A stretch of DNA of 64,000 bases. Source: Viola odorata (Eukaryota; Streptophyta; Magnoliopsida; Malpighiales; Violaceae). Location: the NCBI GenBank assembly GCA_963691705.1, contig OY829542.1, positions 33,962,579 to 34,026,578 on the forward strand, given 5' to 3'. Position 1 is the first letter of the stretch. Each line of letters opens with the position of its first letter. The notes under the pieces were generated by a model that was not told the origin of the DNA, made no database searches, and saw only the letters and a program-made list of their open reading frames with translations. The position numbers and the translations under genes are program-made. Positions 1 to 10,496 of the stretch are shown here, in pieces.

Positions 1-616
1 TATAATGGTTACAAGCAAACCCTAATTCCATAATAGGAATAATAAATAAAGTAAAAGACTTAACTAATTAATTAAAGTGTCTAATTAATTAAGCTAGAAT
101 AAATGGAAGGTCGCAGCCTTGCTAAAGACAGACTAGTCAACGCGCGTCAACTCTAGGACAGGCGAAACGGGCAGGAGCCGTTATCAACAAAAGGGCAGAT
201 AGGTGTGACGCGGAAAGGGAACAGCAATCGGCATGCGCGACAGATGATGGAAACGGCAACGGCTAAGTGAAACGGGCAAGTGTCGTTTTGACCCAAACGG
301 TAAGTGCCGATTGTGTGAATCGGACAGATACCGTTTGGATGAAAACGGTCAAGTGCCGTTTGCGTGAATCGGCTCCATACCATTTATATGAATCGGCTCC
401 ATGCAGTTTCTATCAGACGGATCATCGGTCAAGCCCAAAGTGAGAAGATTCACCACTCTTATTGTCTTCTCTCTCAGTGTAGCTTTCTCACTTGTCATCT
501 CAGATTCCAGCTCTTTGTGAATGAGAGATGACAATCGGTCTTGAAGCTTTTGAGCCCTGGCTCGAGTCATTAGACCAGCTGGCGGTAAAGGCACCTGGAT
601 GCGTGGATTCGCATCA
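1..616 (-). repeat. Partial 3' LTR of CRM-like chromovirus
   Basis: This is the visible part of the 3' LTR of a minus-strand Ty3/gypsy element; the rest lies left of the window. It matches 6777-7392 base for base at a constant offset with about 12 substitutions, mostly transitions, and no indels. The boundary is the CA at 615-616 (TG on the minus strand), followed at once by a polypurine tract. The last 89 or so codons of pol (349-616) lie inside it. Degenerate direct repeats built on AAACGG and GAATCGG (about 265-412, including a 24-bp tandem near 367-414) fall in the U3 part upstream of the TATA box and could be enhancer repeats, which is inference. Confidence 0.93.
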
Positions 617-3600
617 TTCCCTCCCCCTTCGGAAGGATTCTCCCTCGAATCCGAATTGGCATCATCAGAAAGTCCATACTCATCATCTGTATCAAACAGG
701 ACTAAGTCAGAAACATTAAAAGTAGAGCTAACGGCACCATACTCACTCGGCAATGCCAGTTTGTAGGCATTGTTGTTGATCTTCTCAACAATCTGGAACG
801 GTCCGTCTCCTCTAGGAGAGAGCTTGTCGCGGCGTTGGTCAGGAAAATGCTCCTTGCGCATATGCAACCAGACCCAATCGCCCACCTGGAACGTCACTAG
901 CCGTCGGCCATCGTTCCGTTTCTGCATCAGCTTCTCATTCATTCGCTCAATGTTCTGTTTTGCCTTAGCATGTAATTGCTTGACAAAATCAGCCTTCTGT
1001 ACACCATCTAAGCTTACAACATCACTCAACGGTAAAGGAGTTAAATCCAAAACAGTTCTAGGATTAAATCCATACACAAGTTCAAACGGTGAGTAATGAG
1101 TAGTAGAATGAACAGCACGGTTGTAAGCAAATTCAATAAACGGTAAATGATCAACCCAAGTAGAAACATGCTTATGAACTAACGTGCGTAAAAGTGAACC
1201 AAGCGTGCGATTCACAACCTCAGTTTGACCATCCGTTTGTGGGTGATAAGAAGTGAAATATAACAATCGGGTACCAAGCTTTTTCCATAAAACACGCCAA
1301 AAATGACTAAGGAACTTAGTATCTCTATCACTCACAATAGTCAAAGGAACACCATGCAAACGGACTACTTCACGAAAGAATAAATCAGCAATCTGAGTAG
1401 CATCACAAGTAGTCGAACATGCAATAAAATGGGACATTTTTGAAAATCTGTCCACCACAACAAAGACACTATCCTTGCCGTTTTTAGACCGAGGCAGGCC
1501 AACGACAAAGTCCATGGACAAATCGGTCCAAGGATGGGAAGGGACAGGTAACGGCATATATTCTCCATGACCAGCAGATTTAGATTTGGCCCTACGACAA
1601 GTCAAGCATCTAGCAATAATGCGCACTACATCACGCTTCATGTGAGGCCAATAAAAGTGATCATGCAACACATCCAAAGTTTTAGTTACGCCAAAGTGAC
1701 CCATCAAACCACCACTATGGGCTTCATGCACAAGTAATTCACGAAGAGAACAGTGAGGAATACATAAATGTTTACCTTTAAACAAATAACCCTCATGCTT
1801 ATAGAATTTAGAACCAGAAATAGAAACACCATGCAAATAAATGTCACCAAAATCAGAATCGGCAGCATAGAGTTCTATAATGTGCGAAAATCCAAGCAAC
1901 TTGGCATTAAGAGAAGTAATTAACGCGTACCTGCGTGATAAAGCATCAGCAACAACATTCTCTTTACCTTGCTTGTATTGAATGTGATAAGGGAAAGCCT
2001 CAATAAATTCCATCCAGACGACATGTCTCCGATTCAGCTTCCCTTGTCCCTTGAGGTATTTCAAGCTCAAATGGTCAGTGTGGATGATGAACTCCCTCGG
2101 CATCAGGTAATGTTGCCAAGTCTCCAACGCTCGGACAAGAGCATAGAACTCCTTGTCATAGGTCGGGTACCTGAGTTGAGCATCCTTGAGCTTTTCACTG
2201 AAAAAGGCAATCGGTCGTTTCTCTTGCATCAGAACGGCACCGATTCCCAACCCACTGGCGTCACACTCTATCTCAAACGCCTTGCTGAAATCGGGCAATG
2301 CGAGTACCGGAGCAGAGCAGAGCCGATCCTTGAGGGTAGCAAACGCTTCCTCCTGAGGCTGATCCCACCGGAAAGCAATATGCTTCTTTGTTAATTCATT
2401 CAATGGGACAGCAATGGTGCTAAAATCCTTGACAAAACCCCGATAGAAGCTCGCCAATCCATGGAATGATCTCACATCGGTAACGTCCTTCGGCGTCGGC
2501 CATTCCCGAATCGCGCGGATCTTCTCTTCATCCACGCTAACACCATCTGCACTCACAATAAAACCTAGAAAACCAACTTGTTCCATTGCGAATGAACATT
2601 TACTCGGTTTAGCATATAGTTTTTGTGCACGAAGTGTTAGAAAAACTTCCTTAAGATGTAAAACATGCTCATCAAAAGATTTGCTATAGATTAAAATATC
2701 ATCAAAATAAACTACAACAAATTTGCCAATTAAGTGCCGAAGTACATGGTTCATTAACCTCATAAAGGTGCTATGGGCATTAGTTAAACCAAACGGCATA
2801 ACCATCCATTCATATAAACCATACTTAGTTTTAAAAGCAGTTTTCCATTCATCTCCTTCTTTCATACGAATTTGGTGGTAGCCACTCATTAAATCAATTT
2901 TTGAAAATAACTTACTACCACTTAATTCATCAAGCATATCATCTAATCGAGGAATAGGATGACGATACGTTACAATGATTTTGTTGACTGCTCGACAATC
3001 AACACACATGCGCCAAGATCCATCCTTCTTTGGAACTAGAATGACTGGAACGGCACATGGAGACAGGTTCTCCCGAACATACCCACGCGCAAGCAAATCG
3101 TCCACTTGCCGTTGCAGTTCTTTGGTTTCCTCTGGATTGGATCGGTAAGATGGCCGATGTGGGATTGCCGATCCAGGAACAAAGTCGATCTGATGCTCTA
3201 TGCCACGGATTGGAGGTAAGCCAGGCGGCATCTCTTCGGGCAGTACGTCTCCAAATTCCTGCAAGAGAGAAGAAATACGAATCGGAACGGTATGTAGCCG
3301 TTCCGTTCCATCCGATGTCAAACAATAAGAGCGAAAATGGATTAGAAGAATAGGACGGCTTGCGTCAAAACAATTTTGTTGAAAAATCATGGCTCTCCTC
3401 ACTTCGCTCCCTTTGGCATATACACTCAATTTCTTTTTATTTGCCTCTCCTTTTCTCTCAATGCCACTCTCAGCACGCTTACTGTTTTCATGCGAATGTT
3501 GAAGGCTCACACACTCATTGTTTCTCTCTTTATTGGGCATACGCAAACCTTCTTTTTCTCTCTCAATCTGTTTTGTAATTTCATATTCAGCATAAGACTT

Positions 3601-4083
3601 AGCAAGCCATTGCTGATCTTCACATACTTCTGCTGGTGACAACGGGGCTAAGGTGAATTTTCGGCCATCCTTCACCAACTTATAGCGATTCCGTTTGCCC
3701 TCATGGGTCGCGTCTCTATCAAACTGCCATGGTCTGCCGAGAATGATATGACTCGCTTGCATTGGGACCACATCACAAAGGACTTCATCCTGGTATTTGC
3801 CGATACGGAAATTGACAAGCACCTGCCGATTTACCTTGATACCGGCTGCATCGGTCATCCAGTGAAGTTGATATGGCTTCGGATGTTTCATCGTCGATAA
3901 GCCCAGTTTATCAACCATCATCCAACTCGCGCAATTGGTGCAGCTGCCGTTGTCAATGATGATGGAACAACCCTTCTTGTCGATTACCCCACGGGTATGG
4001 AACAGATTTGTTCGTTGTTCCTCGTCACACACTTCCTTTGTGGCTTGCACACTGAGATTCCGTCGGACAACAAGCAGATGAAC
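349..4083 (-). CDS. pol: Chromovirus Pol: protease, RT, RNase H, integrase
   Basis: Polyprotein of a Ty3/gypsy chromovirus that processes, reverse transcribes and integrates the element. Counting from codon 4050, the aspartic protease motif DNGS is near residue 33, RT has YFDDILIYS near 447, RNase H follows with ECDASG and HTDHLSLKYL, the integrase HHCC zinc finger is at about 775-830, and the integrase core includes HPQTDGQTEVVNRTL near 940. The C-terminal tail has a TRARAQKLQ motif and no recognisable chromodomain, which fits the CRM group. The frame is open right up to the gag stop at 4084-4086 and has no ATG there, so expression needs readthrough or the stop is a mutation. RT has His where Pro is usual in the NAPSTF motif. 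The final part is encoded inside the 3' LTR. The frame is otherwise intact. Confidence 0.93.
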   Translation of the reverse strand, partial: VHLLVVRRNLSVQATKEVCDEEQRTNLFHTRGVIDKKGCSIIIDNGSCTNCASWMMVDKLGLSTMKHPKPYQLHWMTDAAGIKVNRQVLVNFRIGKYQDEVLCDVVPMQASHIILGRPWQFDRDATHEGKRNRYKLVKDGRKFTLAPLSPAEVCEDQQWLAKSYAEYEITKQIEREKEGLRMPNKERNNECVSLQHSHENSKRAESGIERKGEANKKKLSVYAKGSEVRRAMIFQQNCFDASRPILLIHFRSYCLTSDGTERLHTVPIRISSLLQEFGDVLPEEMPPGLPPIRGIEHQIDFVPGSAIPHRPSYRSNPEETKELQRQVDDLLARGYVRENLSPCAVPVILVPKKDGSWRMCVDCRAVNKIIVTYRHPIPRLDDMLDELSGSKLFSKIDLMSGYHQIRMKEGDEWKTAFKTKYGLYEWMVMPFGLTNAHSTFMRLMNHVLRHLIGKFVVVYFDDILIYSKSFDEHVLHLKEVFLTLRAQKLYAKPSKCSFAMEQVGFLGFIVSADGVSVDEEKIRAIREWPTPKDVTDVRSFHGLASFYRGFVKDFSTIAVPLNELTKKHIAFRWDQPQEEAFATLKDRLCSAPVLALPDFSKAFEIECDASGLGIGAVLMQEKRPIAFFSEKLKDAQLRYPTYDKEFYALVRALETWQHYLMPREFIIHTDHLSLKYLKGQGKLNRRHVVWMEFIEAFPYHIQYKQGKENVVADALSRRYALITSLNAKLLGFSHIIELYAADSDFGDIYLHGVSISGSKFYKHEGYLFKGKHLCIPHCSLRELLVHEAHSGGLMGHFGVTKTLDVLHDHFYWPHMKRDVVRIIARCLTCRRAKSKSAGHGEYMPLPVPSHPWTDLSMDFVVGLPRSKNGKDSVFVVVDRFSKMSHFIACSTTCDATQIADLFFREVVRLHGVPLTIVSDRDTKFLSHFWRVLWKKLGTRLLYFTSYHPQTDGQTEVVNRTLGSLLRTLVHKHVSTWVDHLPFIEFAYNRAVHSTTHYSPFELVYGFNPRTVLDLTPLPLSDVVSLDGVQKADFVKQLHAKAKQNIERMNEKLMQKRNDGRRLVTFQVGDWVWLHMRKEHFPDQRRDKLSPRGDGPFQIVEKINNNAYKLALPSEYGAVSSTFNVSDLVLFDTDDEYGLSDDANSDSRENPSEGGGNDANPRIQVPLPPAGLMTRARAQKLQDRLSSLIHKELESEMTSEKATLREKTIRVVNLLTLGLTDDPSDRNCMEPIHINGMEPIHANGT
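617..630 (-). other. Polypurine tract of the chromovirus
   Basis: The plus strand reads TTCCCTCCCCCTTC directly next to the LTR end at 616, so the minus strand carries a pure purine run right before the 3' LTR. This is where plus-strand DNA synthesis is primed. It lies inside the pol reading frame and encodes the Glu-Gly-Gly-Gly stretch. Confidence 0.85.
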
Positions 4084-5409
4084 CTACTCACCGTTCTGAC
4101 AGTCATCATCCGAATCGGCACAACCATCTCCCTCTGGTTCCGATTCCCCCTTATCATCATCCGATTCTTCCTCTCCATTCGGCCTGATGATGAAGATTCT
4201 TTTATTTGGGCATTCTGATTTCTTATGCCCTCGGCCGTTGCATTTGAAACATACTATGTCTTTAGTGGCGGTCCGATCCACTGGTGGAGTATAAGGCTTT
4301 GAGGTAGCCATTTTGGAAGGCATAACGGCACTAGCCGATCCTTTCGAAACGGCCGCAACCGTTTTGTCGTCCTTAGTCCAAGACGTCTTCTTCCAAGGCG
4401 TCGATCCAGTAGACTTATAGGAACTCCTAGCTGTCCTATGTTTCTCAATCTTTTGAGCCATATGAAGCATCTCCTCAAGAGTGTTGTATTGAGTCAGCTC
4501 CAATGCATCGGCAATATCTGTATTCAAACCGGCCATGAACCTAGCCATTGTGACCTCAGGTTCCTCAGTAATCCTTGCTTGAGCTAGAGCAATCTCCATC
4601 TCATTAAAATAGGCTCCAACCCCCTTACTGCCTTGCTTCAAAGTTTGAAGTCGTTGGTGCAGCTCACGGTGAAAGTGTAATGGCACAAACCGTTGTCTCA
4701 TTGCCTGTTTCATCTCACCCCAAGTAGCAATCGGACCAGCAAGAACAACTGTCCTCTTCAGATTGAACTGCTCCCACCAATGACTAGCATATCCACTGAA
4801 TTCAACTACGGCTAACTGAACCTTTTTAATCTCTGAATAATTGTGACACAGGAAGATGGCGGCTACCTTCCGTTCCCAAGTCAGGAAAGCATCAGGGTCG
4901 TCAGTACCTTCAAATAGAGGTATCTTCATTTTGATGCTACTGAGATTAGCATCTAATCGGTCTTCATCCCGATCTCTTCTACCATCCCGATCATCCCTTC
5001 TTCCCCCTCTCGGTCCGTCCCGAGCATATATCCAACCTTCTCCCTCGTCAGGTTCTTCTACCCGATCAGGTTGTGGAATTTGTGGCCCACGCCTAGCAAG
5101 GCGCTTGGGAGGAACGTTTGCCAGCTCACGCCGCCGATTCACATCACGTGGTCGACGGGCGTTGTCATCTGCTTCGGACCAATCGGATATATGACCATCA
5201 CGCTGATCCTCCACTGCTCTAGGGTTCGGGTTTATGGTAGCTAACGCTTCCACCCTAGCCATTCTTACATCGGTAGCCATCTGTCGCTCATTGGCAGCTA
5301 CTTGCCGTTCATTCAAAGTTCGGAGCTGTTCCGTTATGGCAGTTAACATAGCCACCATATCGGGTTGTGGTACTCCTTCTTGAGACATCGGCAACTCTCC
5401 TGAAATCAC
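4084..5409 (-). CDS. gag: Chromovirus Gag
   Basis: Structural capsid protein of 441 residues. The N-terminal part is predicted helical with repeated ERQ segments, followed by an Arg/Asp-rich stretch (about 130-150), the retrotransposon gag domain (about 160-300, including FLTWERKVAAIF and WWEQFNLKR) and one CCHC zinc knuckle, CFKCNGRGHKKSEC, near residue 386 for RNA packaging. It ends in an acidic tail and a TAG at 4084-4086. The same frame continues directly into pol, so gag and pol are one frame interrupted by one stop. The start at 5409 is the first ATG upstream of conserved sequence, with another Met seven residues later. CRM-like placement rests on the knuckle and the LTR-overlapping pol. 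Confidence 0.92.
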   Translation of the reverse strand: MISGELPMSQEGVPQPDMVAMLTAITEQLRTLNERQVAANERQMATDVRMARVEALATINPNPRAVEDQRDGHISDWSEADDNARRPRDVNRRRELANVPPKRLARRGPQIPQPDRVEEPDEGEGWIYARDGPRGGRRDDRDGRRDRDEDRLDANLSSIKMKIPLFEGTDDPDAFLTWERKVAAIFLCHNYSEIKKVQLAVVEFSGYASHWWEQFNLKRTVVLAGPIATWGEMKQAMRQRFVPLHFHRELHQRLQTLKQGSKGVGAYFNEMEIALAQARITEEPEVTMARFMAGLNTDIADALELTQYNTLEEMLHMAQKIEKHRTARSSYKSTGSTPWKKTSWTKDDKTVAAVSKGSASAVMPSKMATSKPYTPPVDRTATKDIVCFKCNGRGHKKSECPNKRIFIIRPNGEEESDDDKGESEPEGDGCADSDDDCQNGE

Positions 5410-6022
5410 AACACAAAAGAAAAACGTAAAATTGCACTATTCCTAGCACTCCCTCACGTGTTTACTCTCGTGTTTAAACACTCTAATAATCTCACAAGTT
5501 CTCTCAAAATCTCCTGCAATGTTCAAGCGTTAGTGAGACTCAAGAATCCAAGAAAAAGCTTCCAAGAAGACTCTCAAAGACAACAAGCTTCAAACAAAAC
5601 GGGATACTTGGTATTTGATTAATTGCAAGATCAACCAATTAAACAAATAACAAGTGGAGTGGAAAACAATATTAAAGAATCAAAGAAAAGCTCTATCTGA
5701 CTCGAACGGACTCAAATAAAATTAATCTCCAATATAATATTGTATAATATATGTTGCATGGGTGAAAGAATAAACTAAGATTTTGCCTTTAGTAAGTGGT
5801 AGACAAAAACAGAGAATATTCCCAACTAAAAGGTAGTGGGTGCGGGACAAAACAAAGTGGAAGGATGGGTTGCCTTCTACTTTTAGAATAAAGTACAACC
5901 ACTAAACAAAATGTTTGCACATGTGATTCCAAAGTTGAACGGATGTTGGATCTAACAACACAAATTGTTTTTCTTCTTGCAACTGAAACGGATCAAAGCA
6001 AATTTTCTGCTTCTTTCTTTCT

Positions 6023-6055
<33 letters not shown>

Positions 6056-6358
6056 ACTGAAATCCCGAATCACAGTTTAGTAAAACGGGTGTAACTTTTG
6101 TTCCAAATGTCCAAATCACTCGATTCCTTTTGATTGGGAATCCTCACAAGTGCAGCTTTCCAACGAACCCCCAATCACCCAAATCGGACTTCAATAGTTA
6201 TATATTAAAATTCGATTTTGATAACTGACCTGAATTTGCACATAAACGAACTAAGCACAGCAAAGAAATCGGTTTTGAATGGAGTAGAATGAAGTACCGA
6301 TTTCAACGATGAAAACTTGAAACAAATAAAGATACTTACCAATCTTTGAACGCCTTAA
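5410..6358 (-). other. Chromovirus 5' untranslated leader
   Basis: About 950 bp between PBS and gag with no supported gene. It contains a perfect (TA)14 microsatellite at 6025-6052 and otherwise AT-rich sequence. It would hold packaging signals, but none can be recognised by eye. Confidence 0.7.
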
Positions 6359-6370
6359 GCTCCGCTACCA
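6359..6370 (-). other. Primer binding site, tRNA-iMet type
   Basis: Minus strand TGGTAGCGGAGC, two bases from the LTR end. It matches the usual plant initiator-tRNA-Met complement TGGTATCAGAGC at 10 of 12 positions. This is where minus-strand DNA synthesis would be primed. Confidence 0.8.
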
Positions 6371-6372
6371 AC

Positions 6373-7392
6373 TGATACGATCCTGGCTCCTTAGGATGCG
6401 TAGCACCAATTTTGATCTTTGTTCAAAGATGGATTTCCTGCGGAATAGATAGAGTAGATAGAACTCACTTGCACAATTAAGACCTGTTGAACGCTAAGCA
6501 ACAACCAACCAAAATCCGAACAAGAGAGGGTCCTTGTGAATGATAAACTTGCACAACTAAGACCTGCTGAACGCTAGGCAACAGCCAACCAAAGTCCGAA
6601 CAAGAAGATAAACAACAAGTAGGATGCAATTCCAAGATTTACTTGTATACGACTCAAGTATTGCGGACTCAAGAAGAACAAGGTTCAACCAACTTGAACA
6701 AGGGGCGGAGATTGAAGAGAATATCTCAATTTATCAAATAACAGCCAAGTTTCTAAGGAGGCCAAGCGGCTCCTTATATAATGGTTACAAGCAAACCCTA
6801 ATTCCATAATAGGAATAATAAATAAAGTAAAAGACTTAACTAATTAATTAAAGTGTCTAATTAATTAAGCTAGAATAAATGGAAGGTCGCAGCCTTGCTA
6901 AAGACAGACTAGTCAACGCGCGTCAACTCTAGGGCAGGCGAAACGGGCAGGAGCCGTTATCAACAAAAGGGCAGATAGGTGTGACGCGGAAAGGGAACAG
7001 CAATCGGCATGCGCGACAGATGATGGAAACGGCAACGGCTAAGTGAAACGGGCAAGTGCCGTTTTGGCCCAAACGGTAAGTGCCGATTGTGTGAATCAGA
7101 CAGATACCGTTTGGATGAAAATGGTCAAGTGTCGTTTGCGTGAATCGGCTCCATGCCGTTTATGTGAATCGGCTCCATGCCGTTTCTATCAGACGGATCA
7201 TCGGTCAAGCCCAAAGTGAGAAGATTCACCACTCTTATTGTCTTCTCTCTCAGTGTAGCTTTCTCACTTGTGATCTCAGATTCCAGCTCTTTGTGAATGA
7301 GAGATGACAATCGGTCTTGAAGCTTTTGAGCCCTGGCTCGAGTCATTGGACCAGCTGGCGGTAAAGGCACCTGGATGCGTGGATTCGCATCA
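6373..7392 (-). repeat. Complete 5' LTR of the chromovirus
   Basis: A 1,020-bp LTR with TGAT...ATCA ends on the minus strand, bounded by the PBS on one side and Tat gag sequence on the other. Its promoter has a TATA box (TATATAAG on the minus strand, 6773-6780). Two direct repeats of about 67 bp lie at about 6470-6531 and 6547-6608, downstream of the TATA box. The stretch 7125-7392 repeats the end of pol because pol overlaps the LTR; it is not a separate gene. A target duplication would start at 7393 (ATTAT or similar), but its partner is outside the window. Confidence 0.92.
6773..6780 (-). promoter_or_regulatory. TATA box of the chromovirus LTR promoter
   Basis: TATATAAG on the minus strand inside the 5' LTR, between the U3 repeats (higher coordinates) and the PBS. 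The position fits transcription of the element from here. Confidence 0.65.
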
Positions 7393-7394
7393 AT

Positions 7395-9911
7395 TATGCT
7401 CAATGGAAAGATCATATTCCCAAAACTTCCAGTAGGTGGAAAGGTAACTCTTCGAAGGGAAAGCCTAGTAATTCCCCTACTCAGCGTCAAGGAGATTCTT
7501 CTAAAGGTTGGATGTACGACCCTGATTTCCCTTCCCTTAATCTACCAAGAGCGGAGATTTTAGCGATAGTGGAGCAGCGAAATCTTCCCATCCGTTACCC
7601 TGCGCCTGTGAAGCCCGGAGTGCTTCTGGGGAGAAGAGAAAACGCTTACTGTAAGTTCCACAAAGCCAGGGGACACTCCACAGAAGTATGCAGGGAATTA
7701 AAATCGGCAACAGAACGTTTGGTGGAAGAAGGTTACTTGGGAGAATTCGCCGCCAAAGTAAGAGAAGACGCTAGAAACAATCCCATGAAAGGGATGGCAG
7801 ATGACCGACAAGTACCCCCTCGCGTCCTAGAGAAGGATAATATTCCTGGAGGGAGAGGTAAAGAAGCTTTCACAGTAGACGACGAGGACTTTTCTATGAT
7901 TAACATCATAGCGGGAGGGACTCCTTATGTGGACGGATCAGAGCAATTGACGACCGCATCAGGAGATAAACGCAAACGGGACAGCGCACTGAAAAAAGGT
8001 GAAGCGATAAGCATCCTAGATCGCATGATATTAGCCTTCTCAAAAGAGGACGAAAAAGGCATTGTCTATCCGCATAATGACGCATTGGTGGTTACGCCCA
8101 TTATCGCCAGTCACGAAATCAGAAGAACTCTTGTTGATAACGGGAGTGCGGTGAACCTCTTCTCGTTAGAAGCCTACAATCTCATGAAGCGACCTGACAA
8201 CGAGTTAACACCTTGCAAGAAACCCATAATTGGAGTAGACGGGGTCCCGATCCCTGTTACAGGGATAACTACTTTGCCCGTGTATTTCAGAGAAGACACC
8301 TCCAAGCGATCGGAGGATCTGTTATTCCTTGTCGTGGACTTAAACTTGCCGTACAATGTCATACTCGGGCGACCCTTCCTCAACTGCTTTGGAGCGGCGA
8401 TATCTCAGAAGCATCTGAAGATGAAATACCCCTCCTGGGACGGAGTGGTATCGATAAGGGGCAACCAAAAACTGGCGGCTGAATGCTACCTGCTCATTAC
8501 TCAAAAGAGTTGCAATAGGTATGTATGTATAACGGTGGACCCGTACAAACAGGGTGATGAGAAGCGCGCTCAATCTCTGGACAAAATGGTGCCCGTACCA
8601 GTGACAGACATAGAAGAAGCGAGCTTCCTAGTCAGCGAAAAGCTCAGTCCAGCGGAAAACCTTCAACTAACCCGATTATTGAACAAATGTCGAGGAGAGT
8701 TCGCGTGGAAACCCGCAGACATGCCGGGTATATCGTGCGAAATAGCAGAACACCGGTTCAATGTTGACCCTAGCGTCAGGCCGGTCCAGCAAAAGCGACG
8801 CGCATTTTCTACGGAAAAAGCTTTAGCCGTTGATAAAGAAGTGACGAAGCTCCTTGATGCGGGGTTCATCCGCGAAGTTCAATACCCTACTTGGTTAGCC
8901 AACCCAGTTCTTGTTCCTAAGCCCAATGGAGACTGGCGCATGTGTATCGACTTTACCGATTTGAACGATGCTTGCCCTAAGGATTGCTACCCGCTTCCCC
9001 GTATTGACCAACTAGTCGATCAGACTGCCGGGTACGCATATTTGAGTTCACTCGACGCTAACTCCGGATACCACCAAATCCCCATGGCCGTCGAAGATGA
9101 AGAAAAGACTGCCTTCATCACTCCTAAGGCCACTTACTGTTATACGGCGATGTCGTTTGGGCTAAAGAACGCGGGGGCGACGTTCCAACGTATGGCTAAC
9201 AAAATATTCGAAGAACAGATAGGTAGAAATGTGGAAGCATATGTTGATGATATATTGGTAAAGAGCGCAAACTTTCAGGATCACTTACGGGATCTGAAAG
9301 AAGTATTTAACGTAATGGAAAGGCACTGTATGAAACTGAACCCCCGAAAATGCATGTTTGCGTTTCAGACGGGAAAATTCCTGGGCTACGTAGTCAGCCA
9401 AAAAGGAATCCAGCCTAACCCATCGAAGATTAAAGCCATACAAGACATGATATCTCCAAGAATTGTTAAGGAGGTACAAAGGCTAACAGGGTGCGTCATC
9501 GCCCTAGGACGATTTATTTCCAAACAAGGCGAGAAGTGTCTCCCTTTTTTCAAAGTCATATGCAAGAAAGCACCGTTCGGGTGGACCTCAGAATGTGAAG
9601 AGGCGTTTGTCAGCCTAAAAGATCACCTATCGTCTGACCTACTGCTGACAAGGCCGGAGCCGGGTGATACTTTATATTTATACCTCGGCGCTGCCGACGA
9701 AGTGGTTAGTGCCGTCCTCATTCGCGACGATAGCCACGCGTACCGCCCTGTATATTTTGTAAGTCACGTTCTGAAAGATGCTGAGCTGCGATATGCCCGA
9801 ATCGAGAAAATAGCGTTTGCACTGATACAAACCACTCAAAAAATAGGCAGATACTTCCAGTCCTACCTCATTATCGTGCTTACAGACCAACCTCTGAAGA
9901 GAATATTTTGA
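7395..9911 (+). pseudogene. pol: Tat gag tail, protease, RT and RNase H
   Basis: Open frame from the chromovirus insertion point. The first residues belong to the Gag C-terminus (Lys/Ser-rich, then a Cys/His motif CKFHKARGHSTEVC typical of Tat Gag). The aspartic protease has LVDNGSAVNLFS at about 8131 and ILGRPFLN downstream. RT has the expected blocks WRMCIDFTDLN, YPLPRIDQLVD, MSFGLKNAGATFQRM and YVDDILVKS (about 9241). RNase H follows, ending in TDQPLKRI. A TGA at 9909-9911 interrupts the frame inside a conserved motif where Arg is usual, so a CGA-to-TGA change is likely. The same frame resumes at once. Confidence 0.92.
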
Positions 9912-10496
9912 AAGCCCGAGTCCTCAGGAAGAATGCTAATCTGGGCTCTCGAACTCGAGCAATACGGGCTGAGGTATCAGTCCCGACCATCTGTGAAGGC
10001 TCAAATCCTGGCGGATTTTATAGCGGAATGCACCTTTACAGAAGATCCGTTAACAGATGTACCCGAAGAGGAATGGGGCGACGTGGATCTCCCGTTTCTG
10101 GAAACTTATACGGACCTCTGGATCATTCATATAGATGGAGCTAAAAACCAAGAATTATCTGGAGCAGGAATCTTCATAAATGGGCCGCACGATATGCGAA
10201 TACAGTACGCCGTCCGAATCCTGCAGCCATTATCCAATAACGCGGCAGAATACGAGGCGCTATTGGCCGGACTCAGGATAGGGAGAAGCCTTTCCTCCAA
10301 AGGAAGGCACGATACCGGAAGAACAGGAGACATACGTCTAAAAATTTGTGGTGACTCCAAACTGGTAATCGACCAGGTCTTGGGGCGCTCTCAGGCCCAG
10401 AAGCCCATCATGGTCCAATACCTCGCTAAGGTGATGCGAGAGCTGATGGAAATAAAGAAAGAAGGCATGCAAGTCAGCTTTGAGCACATTCCTTGA
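9912..10496 (+). pseudogene. Tat linker and second (additional) RNase H
   Basis: Continues the pol frame after the stop at 9909. It begins with the conserved linker after RNase H (RYQSRPSVKAQILADFIAEC), then a second RNase H with IDGAKNQELSGAG near 10130, NAAEYEALLAGLRIG near 10240 and CGDSKLVIDQVLG near 10350, the D-E-D pattern of an archaeal-type RNase H. This extra domain is a marker of the Tat lineage. A second TGA at 10494-10496 cuts the domain before its last conserved stretch, again where Arg is expected. Confidence 0.9.

Noticed and set aside
6777..7392. A second, tandem truncated copy of the chromovirus next to the first
   Set aside because: It repeats 1-616 but is bounded by a PBS at one side and by TGAT/ATCA ends; it is the 5' LTR, and the pol fragment in it exists because pol overlaps the LTR.
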